From: Candidatus Izemoplasmatales bacterium
GTDB taxonomy: Bacteria > Bacillota_I > Bacilli_A > Izemoplasmatales > Hujiaoplasmataceae
Direction: 5' to 3'
Assembly (NCBI GenBank): GCA_028699855.1
Contig: JAQVTV010000067.1
Coordinates: forward strand, 1-6,136
DNA length: 6,136 nt
Within the stretch, counting starts at the first letter, position 1. Each line of letters begins with the position of its first letter. Shown here in pieces: positions 1 to 5,427 of the stretch. The notes under the pieces were generated by a model. That model made no database searches and was not told the DNA's origin. It saw only the letters and a list, made by a program, of their open reading frames with translations. Both the position numbers and the translations under genes were made by a program.

Positions 1-1410
1 CAACGCTTTATTGATGGCGCGCTTGGCATGTTCATAGATCGAGGCTTCGCCACCGTCGGTGAACGGGACGACTTCCGTCAAAAATGCGAAGTCAAGTGTT
101 TCCTCGAGGTAATGATCAAGGATATAAGGCAACCATAGAAGGTCGTCTGAACAATTTGTCCTCGGTCCCCAGCCCTGGAAAGTCACAAACCAATGGTAGA
201 CATCGCCGGCTTGAAACTGCTTTTCAGCGTGCATGATCAGCTGTTTTTTCGTGAGTTCCGGTTTGCTTTCAAGGAAGATGAGCGAGTCTTGAAGCTGATC
301 GCGATAACCATAGCCTCCCGAAGTCTGGTAGTATCCCGATTTGGCCCATATGCGTCCGGAAATCGCCTGGTATTTCGTGAACGTATTCGTCATGAGGTCA
401 AAGGCAGGATCCGGTGTGTGAACCCGATCTCCCTCAAGCAAATCGTCCCAGAATGATTTCACGAGCGAAAATGCCTTTTTCGCGCCTTCGACCGATACGT
501 ATGTTTGGATCAAATGGTCACTGTCTTCTTTGTGAGAAACGATTCCCGGAATCTCGTTTTTTCCGAGCGTAGTACAACCAATTCCGTAAACAAGGGTCTT
601 TTCTTCTCCCGGAAGGAGGGCGAATGCGTTTCTGAGTGATGCGATGGGATCGACAAAACGTCCGTAGTTGCCTGATAAATCACCCGATTGCATCGCTTTC
701 GGAGCGGCTTCATTGCCATACATTCCAAGAAAACTTTCCTTGTCTGTATCGAAAGAAGAGGGAGCCTCCATCACAGCGTGGAACCCCTCATAGTCCCAGT
801 CGACATTATTGTGAAGACCATTTTTGTCGCCAAAGCCCCACATATATTTTTGTAACTTGATGGCGTTGACTTGAGAATCGAAAGTCGTATCCATGAATAA
901 CTTATGAAATTCACGGTGCTCATCGGGATGAATGGAAGCCTCCCATTCGAAGTAACTGGTGAGATCGAGTGTTCTTGGTTTTGAGGAATGATTCTTGATC
1001 GTGATTTCAATCAATTCGATCGGCTCATTCGGCACAACACACATCCTCATCTGAGAATGGATGCCGTCAACTTGATATTCAAAAACGGAATAACCGACTC
1101 CGTGTGTCACCTGATATTTTTCGTATTCGGTCTTTGTAGGCATCCACGAAAGGGACCAATACTTGCCAGTGTCTTTATCGCGCAAATAGAAGTACTTGCC
1201 GTAGTTGTCCTTGATGAGATCTTGATAGAGTCTCGTAAGCCGGTTTTGACCGGCATTGCCACGCCAAGAACAACCACCACCCGTTTGAGAAACCATGAAA
1301 CTGTAATCACCGTTGGAGATGACGTTTACCCAGGGTTTCGGGGTGGAGGGATTTGTAATGACGTATTCCTTATGATTGCTGGCGAAATAGCCGTATTTAT
1401 TCTTAAACAA
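1..1410 (-). CDS. GH94-type glycoside phosphorylase, N-terminal part (runs off left edge)
   Basis: Family role: GH94 enzymes split beta-glucosides with inorganic phosphate to give a sugar 1-phosphate plus a shortened sugar, saving ATP, usually in the cytoplasm. Seen: 470 open codons. The start matches cellobiose-phosphorylase-type N-termini (KYGYF at 5-9, EYVITNPSTPKPW at 15-27), followed by the beta-sandwich domain to about residue 300. The (alpha/alpha)6 catalytic domain then begins, with GGYGYRDQLQD at 365-375 (sugar-binding Arg/Asp region) and SDDLLWLPY at 421-429. The catalytic Asp, in a DWND-type motif in known members, should lie a short way beyond the edge, so roughly half the usual 800-900 residues are visible. 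There is no signal peptide. The start is TTG at 1410 with AAAGGAG (1426-1420) nine bases upstream; no ATG fits. It has its own promoter and operator and lies downstream of the lacI and GH144 genes. Specificity (sophoro-, laminari- or cello-oligosaccharide) cannot be read from this half. Family call is firm; substrate is open. Confidence 0.9.
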   Translation of the reverse strand, partial: MFKNKYGYFASNHKEYVITNPSTPKPWVNVISNGDYSFMVSQTGGGCSWRGNAGQNRLTRLYQDLIKDNYGKYFYLRDKDTGKYWSLSWMPTKTEYEKYQVTHGVGYSVFEYQVDGIHSQMRMCVVPNEPIELIEITIKNHSSKPRTLDLTSYFEWEASIHPDEHREFHKLFMDTTFDSQVNAIKLQKYMWGFGDKNGLHNNVDWDYEGFHAVMEAPSSFDTDKESFLGMYGNEAAPKAMQSGDLSGNYGRFVDPIASLRNAFALLPGEEKTLVYGIGCTTLGKNEIPGIVSHKEDSDHLIQTYVSVEGAKKAFSLVKSFWDDLLEGDRVHTPDPAFDLMTNTFTKYQAISGRIWAKSGYYQTSGGYGYRDQLQDSLIFLESKPELTKKQLIMHAEKQFQAGDVYHWFVTFQGWGPRTNCSDDLLWLPYILDHYLEETLDFAFLTEVVPFTDGGEASIYEHAKRAINKAL

Positions 1411-1426
1411 ACCGACCGACTCCTTT

Positions 1427-1442
1427 ATCGAAACGTTTCGAT
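1427..1442. promoter_or_regulatory. LacI-type operator of the GH94 gene
   Basis: ATCGAAACGTTTCGAT is a perfect 16-base palindrome with a central CG step. It lies just downstream of the predicted transcription start and directly abuts the AAAGGAG ribosome binding site of the GH94 gene, so a bound repressor would block initiation or early elongation. Its 12-base core recurs exactly at the GH144 promoter (3747-3758). The LacI-family gene between the two sites is the obvious ligand. Seen: palindrome and recurrence. Inferred: the protein that binds. Confidence 0.85.
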
Positions 1443-1456
1443 GATTCTTTGACTTC

Positions 1457-1485
1457 ATTATAGCATATCAAAAATTCATTTACAA
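1457..1485 (-). promoter_or_regulatory. Sigma-A promoter of the GH94 gene
   Basis: On the minus strand, TTGTAA (1485-1480) and a perfect TATAAT (1462-1457) are separated by 17 bases. A TG one base before the -10 box makes it an extended -10. Transcription should start near 1450, just upstream of the operator. It gives the phosphorylase its own transcript, independent of lacI. Confidence 0.8.
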
Positions 1486-1494
1486 GCGTTTTCA
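1481..1494. promoter_or_regulatory. Possible CcpA cre site overlapping the -35 box
   Basis: The minus-strand sequence TGAAAACGCTTGTA fits the catabolite-responsive element consensus except for one position (T where the second-half C is expected). It overlaps the -35 box of the GH94 promoter, a position that would repress under rich sugar supply. It could instead be a degenerate second operator for the local LacI protein, since both share an AA-rich half site around CG. Confidence 0.4.
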
Positions 1495-1509
1495 GGATAT
1501 TTTTCAAAA

Positions 1510-1531
1510 GAAAAACCAACCTCAGGTTGGT
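1510..1531 (-). terminator. Intrinsic terminator after lacI
   Basis: On the minus strand, ACCAACC (1531-1525), a TGA loop and GGTTGGT (1521-1515) form a perfect 7-bp hairpin followed by TTTTTCTTTT. The stem begins in the last base of the lacI stop codon. It ends the GH144-lacI transcript before the GH94 promoter. The stem is short, so some readthrough is possible. Confidence 0.7.
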
Positions 1532-2490
1532 CAAAAAGATTCGCGAATAATGACGCTTCCCGGTTGCTTTCGCAAGTGGATGGGATGCTTCTTGAGTAGG
1601 GACAAAGCATTAGCCGCAATTTCACGACCCCAGTCATAGTAGTCGATTCTCACGGTGGACAGCTGTGGTTTCGTGTAGGTCGCCATCTCGATGTCATCGA
1701 ATCCGGAAACGCCGAAATCGCCGGGTACTTTGTGGCCCAATTGCTGGAGTGCTTCGATGATGCCGATGGCCATCTCGTCATTGGCTGAGACAAACATTTC
1801 GGGGACGTCGGCATCGCTTTGAAGCAGACGCGTGACAATCTCGGACCCAGATGCTTTCGTGAAGTTGCCTTCGTATTCTGAATGAATCGGAAGATTTGAC
1901 TGATGCATCGTCCTTTTGAAACCGTTATAGCGTTCAACGTTGTCATGTGACTCCCTGACACCGTGAACAAATGCAATTTTTTGATAGCCTTCGTTGATGA
2001 TCGCCATCGTCATCTCACTCATCGCTCTTTGATTATCGATCGTCATCGTGGTGATGTTTTCCTCTTCAAGTTCGCGGTCAAGTACGATGATCGGCCGAAA
2101 ACTTTTGGCGATCTTGCACAAAATTTCATTGGATATTTTGACATCGGTGATAATCGCTCCGTCTGCGGAGCGTTCTTTCAACAGGTTTTCCGATGATTTT
2201 CCTGTGGAAACGATCATCGTGTAATTAGATTTTGCAAGCTCGTGTTGGATGCCGTCGAGTAGGTTATGATAGACAGGACCGCCGAAATCGGCGATCGCAA
2301 CCATGATCGTTTGTGTATTGCGTTTTTTGAGATTGCGCGCAGCTGCACTGGGGAAGTAACCGATATCATGGGCAATCTTGCGGATCACGGCTGCCGTTTT
2401 TTCCGGAATCCGCGGATCATTGTTCAACGAATAGGAAACGGTGGAAATCGAAACGTTGGCGGCCTTCGCCACGTCTTTAATCGTTGCCAA
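1531..2490 (-). CDS. LacI-family transcriptional regulator
   Basis: Role: probably the local repressor of this sugar locus, releasing DNA when it binds a sugar derived from the substrate. Seen: an N-terminal LacI helix-turn-helix (ATIKDVAKAANVSISTVSYS, residues 2-21) and a hinge with the AxxL pattern (AAARNL, 49-54). Leu54 sits where family members insert a leucine into a central CG step, matching the CG at the centre of both nearby palindromes. A periplasmic-binding-protein-like sensor fold follows to residue 319, with SANDEMAIG and VSGFDDIEMATYTKPQLSTV near the C-terminus. Length is normal for the family (about 330). The chosen start is TTG at 2490, which puts the HTH at the very N-terminus and has GAGGTGA four bases upstream; an upstream in-frame TTG (2508) would precede that site. 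It is co-transcribed with the GH144 gene, so probably autoregulated through the 3747 operator. The effector is unknown. Confidence 0.93.
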   Translation of the reverse strand: MATIKDVAKAANVSISTVSYSLNNDPRIPEKTAAVIRKIAHDIGYFPSAAARNLKKRNTQTIMVAIADFGGPVYHNLLDGIQHELAKSNYTMIVSTGKSSENLLKERSADGAIITDVKISNEILCKIAKSFRPIIVLDRELEEENITTMTIDNQRAMSEMTMAIINEGYQKIAFVHGVRESHDNVERYNGFKRTMHQSNLPIHSEYEGNFTKASGSEIVTRLLQSDADVPEMFVSANDEMAIGIIEALQQLGHKVPGDFGVSGFDDIEMATYTKPQLSTVRIDYYDWGREIAANALSLLKKHPIHLRKQPGSVIIRESF

Positions 2491-2494
2491 AAAA

Positions 2495-2501
2495 TCACCT
2501 C
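2495..2501 (-). promoter_or_regulatory. Ribosome binding site of lacI, overlapping the GH144 stop
   Basis: GAGGTGA (2501-2495) ends in the TGA stop of the GH144 gene and lies four bases before the TTG at 2490. This decides the lacI start and implies translational coupling: ribosomes finishing the hydrolase can re-initiate on the repressor. Confidence 0.75.
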
Positions 2502-3739
2502 TTATCAATGAAACCGAGTTTTGTTATTGCTTTTTTGATCAACGGATGCCTCATGTACAGATTCCAAGTCATCTGGGTTTGGTGATTATCGATCATCAAG
2601 GCGGTGATGCCTTTGTCGATGCCGATATAGTCCGGACAGATCCACACTTTGCCGTCTTTCAGGGCAATGCTGTCTTTGAAACCGTATTTTCCGATGGACT
2701 CGGGATAATGAGTTGCCAGATGCAAAGCTGCGCTCTGTACGATTTCTGGAGCGTACGGCAGTGAACCAAGACTTCCCGATGGCGGGATTGCTCCGGAGAA
2801 ATGACCGTTTGGATGATGAAGACTGTCGTTGGGGCTGACACCCTGTCCGCGATATCCTTCCGGGGTAAGACAAGAAGTGACACCCCACACCTCATCACTC
2901 AACAAGTGGTAGGAAGAAGCGTGATCGATACACCATTGGCGATTGGCGTATGTCGCTAGACGCGTGTTTTCTGCCCAGTCAACCCCTTGGGGATCGAGAT
3001 AATTCTTGAAGTCGACCCAAGCATGCGAATATTGATAGACAAAAAGCTGATTTCCCGGCGAAAAGATGTACTCGAATTGTCGGTAGCGCCCTGTTTTACG
3101 GCTGAACCCGTGATACAGATCCATTGCGAGATTCTTGGAGATCGTATCGCTTGCAGCAGCGAGGAAATACATCGACAGTTGTTCGGCAAACATATCCCAT
3201 TGCCAAATCCAGGGGTTGTCGCTTTTGTGACGGTAATCGCCACCCTTGACAGGATTATATGCCATCCGGAACAAAGTCTTTCCATCTCGATCAAAGCAAA
3301 ACAATCTCCAGTCGACACGATCATAGACATTCATGAAAATTTCATGAAGTTCAGGATCGTTAAAATAAGAATCCACGACCATAGCGCCATTAAGAAAGAA
3401 AGTAGTGTCAATCGTTGAGTACTCGCATCCCGCTTTCGGAGCTCCTGTTTTCAGATTCACGAAATGCATGAAAAAACCTTTGTAATGAGGGACGACATTC
3501 AAAAAGGTCCTCAATGTCAAAATTGAGGCTTCTAGACCTTTGTCACGGTTGATATACCCTCGCTCAATACCGATTGGTATCAACGATAAACCAAAACCGA
3601 CCGAGGCAATGGATGCGATATCGGGTTTTGACGTGTCGTCGACAATCAGTCCGTAGGCCTGACTTTTCGGGTCTCGATTAGCGTGGTCCCAAAAAAAGGC
3701 GAAGGATTTTCTCAGTTCTTGTTCGAGCAATTCCATCAT
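2495..3739 (-). CDS. Cytoplasmic GH144/PF10091 glucoamylase-like hydrolase
   Basis: Family: PF10091 proteins form an (alpha/alpha)6 barrel; the characterised members are GH144 beta-1,2-glucanases, endo-acting or sophorose-releasing. Seen in 414 residues, covering the whole family domain: IASVGFG (44-50), the acidic CEYSTIDT block (105-112), WQWDMFAEQLSMYFL (179-193), VYQYSHAWVDF (234-244), the EVWG segment near 283-286, the SLPYAPE segment (326-332), GIDKG (373-377) and the terminal MIDNHQTQMTWNLYMRHP (382-399). Acidic residues E106, D111, E186 and D243 are catalytic or binding candidates, unassigned here. There is no signal peptide or lipobox, unlike secreted family members, so it probably trims imported oligosaccharides. 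Two ATGs (3739 and 3736) follow GGAGG; the second has better spacing (6 rather than 3 bases), giving 413 residues. It has its own operator-bearing promoter and is translationally coupled to lacI. Fold call is firm; beta-1,2 specificity is inferred. Confidence 0.9.
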   Translation of the reverse strand: MMELLEQELRKSFAFFWDHANRDPKSQAYGLIVDDTSKPDIASIASVGFGLSLIPIGIERGYINRDKGLEASILTLRTFLNVVPHYKGFFMHFVNLKTGAPKAGCEYSTIDTTFFLNGAMVVDSYFNDPELHEIFMNVYDRVDWRLFCFDRDGKTLFRMAYNPVKGGDYRHKSDNPWIWQWDMFAEQLSMYFLAAASDTISKNLAMDLYHGFSRKTGRYRQFEYIFSPGNQLFVYQYSHAWVDFKNYLDPQGVDWAENTRLATYANRQWCIDHASSYHLLSDEVWGVTSCLTPEGYRGQGVSPNDSLHHPNGHFSGAIPPSGSLGSLPYAPEIVQSAALHLATHYPESIGKYGFKDSIALKDGKVWICPDYIGIDKGITALMIDNHQTQMTWNLYMRHPLIKKAITKLGFIDKR

Positions 3740-3742
3740 GAT

Positions 3743-3758
3743 CCTCCGAAACGTTTCG
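3743..3758 (-). promoter_or_regulatory. LacI-type operator fused to the GH144 ribosome binding site
   Basis: CGAAACGTTTCG (3747-3758) is a perfect 12-base palindrome identical to the core of the GH94 operator. Its last G on the minus strand is also the first G of the GGAGG ribosome binding site (3747-3743). It begins at or just after the predicted transcription start near 3760, so repressor binding should block the promoter. The flanking TC breaks the symmetry seen in the 16-base copy, so affinity may be lower here. Confidence 0.8.
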
Positions 3759-3766
3759 ATGATGTT

Positions 3767-3795
3767 ATTTTACCCTATCTTGCGATACATATCAA
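3767..3795 (-). promoter_or_regulatory. Sigma-A promoter of the GH144-lacI operon
   Basis: On the minus strand, TTGATA (3795-3790) and TAAAAT (3772-3767) are separated by 17 bases, both close to consensus. The start should fall near 3760, at the edge of the operator. It drives the hydrolase and the repressor together, giving negative feedback. Confidence 0.72.
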
Positions 3796-3887
3796 TACCC
3801 TAGAGAAAAACCTAGGCAAAGAAGTCCACATCTTGAACGAACCGAAAATCCTGAGTGAATGAAAAAACAATTATCTGAAAATTATCC

Positions 3888-3916
3888 TTGAGAAAAAAGC
3901 GCTTTCATTGTATAAT
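3888..3916 (+). promoter_or_regulatory. Sigma-A promoter of the gdhA operon
   Basis: TTGAGA (3888-3893) and a perfect TATAAT (3911-3916) are separated by 17 bases. Transcription should start near 3923, giving a leader of about 157 bases before gdhA. It points away from the GH144 promoter; the two start sites are about 160 bases apart. Confidence 0.75.
3894..3908. promoter_or_regulatory. CcpA cre-like site in the gdhA promoter spacer
   Basis: AAAAAGCGCTTTCAT, read on the minus strand as ATGAAAGCGCTTTTT, matches the cre consensus (WTGNAANCGNWNNCW) except for one position. It fills the spacer between -35 and -10, so a bound protein would exclude RNA polymerase. Its AAGCGCTT core differs from the AAACGTTT core of the local LacI operators, favouring a different LacI-family protein such as CcpA. 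Confidence 0.5.
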
Positions 3917-4079
3917 AAAATCATGGAAAAGAACCCTGATTTGTTCTCTGTTATTGATCTCATCCCTCCATAGCGTCACTTGAGGCAGAATTTTTTGAAT
4001 TTATGCTTTTTTTTCGGTTTGTCGATGAAGCGATTTCCTAGAAAACGCACAAAAATACAGTTAAAGCGAGGATAAGTGA
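3917..4079 (+). other. Untranslated leader of gdhA
   Basis: About 157 bases separate the predicted start near 3923 from gdhA. The stretch is AT-rich, with a T-run (4009-4016) and no convincing riboswitch, T-box or terminator/antiterminator pair. A 16-codon ATG-to-TAG reading frame (3923-3973) begins at the predicted transcript 5' end but has no ribosome binding site. The gdhA ribosome binding site GAGGA (4068-4072) lies seven bases before its ATG. Confidence 0.4.
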
Positions 4080-5426
4080 ATGTTTAAAAGTGAGTATCTC
4101 AATGGTTTATTCAAACAGGTGTCAGAAAGAAACGAAGGACAACCTGAGTATCTTCAAGCGGTTGAGGAATTTTTCGAGGCGATGGACTTTATCGTCTTGT
4201 CCGATCCGAAGATTGAAAAGTTCGGCATCATGGAACGCATCATTGAGCCCGAACGTATCATCAAGTTCCGCGTGACGTGGATTGATGACACAGGCAAAGT
4301 CAACGTCAACCGTGGTTACCGGGTGCAGTTCAACTCGGCCATTGGACCGTATAAAGGCGGTTTGAGGTTCCATTCTTCCGTCAATGAGTCCATTCTCAAG
4401 TTTCTCGGTTTCGAACAGACGTTCAAGAACGCCTTGACCGGACTGCCGATGGGCGGCGGCAAAGGTGGTGCCGATTTCGATCCCCGTGGCAGATCGGACG
4501 GAGAAATCATGCGTTTCTGCCAAAATTATATGCTTGAACTCTATCGTCATCTCGGACCCGATACGGATGTTCCCGCCGGAGATATCGGCGTCGGTTTTCG
4601 TGAAGTCGGATATATGTACGGCATATACAAGAAGATCGTCAACGAATCGACAGGCGTTTTCACCGGCAAAGGTTTGACTTATGGCGGTTCTTTGGTCCGC
4701 AAGGAAGCCACAGGCTACGGCTTGCTGTATTTTGTACAGGAAATGCTTCGCGTCTATCGTAACGACGATCTCAAAGATAAAAAAATCATCATCTCTGGGT
4801 CGGGGAAAGTGGGATTGCACGCAGCGCTCAAAGCCCGTGAACTCGGCGGCAAAGTGGTCGCAATGTCGGATGTGAACGGTTTTGTCCATGATCCGAACGG
4901 ACTCGATCTCGACATCGTCAAATCACTGGCATCGGAAACCACCGAGTTTTCGAAGAAATACCTTGAATATCGTTCGAATGCGACCTATGACGAGAACCCG
5001 ATGAACATTTGGACGATTCCTTGTGACATCGCATTGCCCTGCGCCACACAAAACGAACTGCCCTTGGAAAGCGCAAAAGCCCTGGTCGACAATGGCTGTT
5101 TCCTCGTTGCAGAAGGTGCCAATATGCCGACGACGCTCGATGCGACGAAACATCTGCAACATGCCGACGTCCTATTTGCGCCCGGAAAGGCTGCGAATGC
5201 CGGCGGTGTCGCCGTCAGTGGCTTGGAAATGACCCAAAACGCGATGCACTATCCATGGACCTACGCGGAAGTGGATGAGAAACTCGAAGTCATCATGACT
5301 GAAATCTTCAATAAAGCCTACAATGAGGCACGCAAATATACCGACCATCGCAATCTCGTGATCGGCGCGAACATCGCCGGTTTCATGCGGGTGTATCAAG
5401 CGATGTTGGATCAAGGTGTGATGTAA
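4080..5426 (+). CDS. gdhA: NADP-type glutamate dehydrogenase
   Basis: Catalyses the reversible reductive amination of 2-oxoglutarate with ammonium to L-glutamate; in this class usually biosynthetic, cytoplasmic and hexameric. Seen: 448 residues, nearly the length of the E. coli enzyme (447), with collinear motifs. These are the substrate-binding PYKGGLRF (K92 in 90-97), GLPMGGGKGG with K128 (121-130), PAGDIGVG with catalytic D168 (165-172), KGLTYGGSLVRKEATGYG (197-214), the Rossmann loop SGSGKVG (239-245), DIALPCATQNEL (316-327), VAEGANMPTT (343-352), APGKAANAGGVAVSGLEM (367-384) and the C-terminus GANIAGFMRVYQAMLDQGVM. SD at 264-265 after the second Rossmann strand fits the NADP class, though the coenzyme is inferred. 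Oddity: most relatives have GSGNVA where this has GSGKVG. First gene of an operon with the DUF1015 gene; possibly under carbon control through the cre-like site in its promoter. Confidence 0.96.
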   Translation: MFKSEYLNGLFKQVSERNEGQPEYLQAVEEFFEAMDFIVLSDPKIEKFGIMERIIEPERIIKFRVTWIDDTGKVNVNRGYRVQFNSAIGPYKGGLRFHSSVNESILKFLGFEQTFKNALTGLPMGGGKGGADFDPRGRSDGEIMRFCQNYMLELYRHLGPDTDVPAGDIGVGFREVGYMYGIYKKIVNESTGVFTGKGLTYGGSLVRKEATGYGLLYFVQEMLRVYRNDDLKDKKIIISGSGKVGLHAALKARELGGKVVAMSDVNGFVHDPNGLDLDIVKSLASETTEFSKKYLEYRSNATYDENPMNIWTIPCDIALPCATQNELPLESAKALVDNGCFLVAEGANMPTTLDATKHLQHADVLFAPGKAANAGGVAVSGLEMTQNAMHYPWTYAEVDEKLEVIMTEIFNKAYNEARKYTDHRNLVIGANIAGFMRVYQAMLDQGVM

Positions 5427-5427
5427 G

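Noticed and set aside
988..1452. 154-codon plus-strand reading frame
   Set aside because: It is antisense to the GH94 gene and its promoter, with no family resemblance.
1531..2490. Naming the regulator CcpA
   Set aside because: The gene sits within a sugar operon with matching local operators that differ from the cre core, so a pathway-specific LacI-family repressor is the better reading.
2491..2508. Upstream TTG start for lacI at 2508
   Set aside because: It would add six residues before the canonical ATIKDVA start and has no ribosome binding site; the site GAGGTGA lies downstream of it and serves the TTG at 2490.
3799..3816. Inverted repeat CCTAG / CTAGG upstream of the GH144 -35 box
   Set aside because: Five-base arms with an A-rich loop are too short to call an operator or terminator, and the repeat does not recur elsewhere in the window.
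3923..3973. 16-codon frame as a real gene
   Set aside because: It has no ribosome binding site and no known family; kept only as a low-interest observation about the leader.
4122..4889. 255-codon minus-strand reading frame opposite gdhA
   Set aside because: It lies wholly inside the well-conserved gdhA gene, has no recognisable domain and is explained by codon bias of the sense strand.
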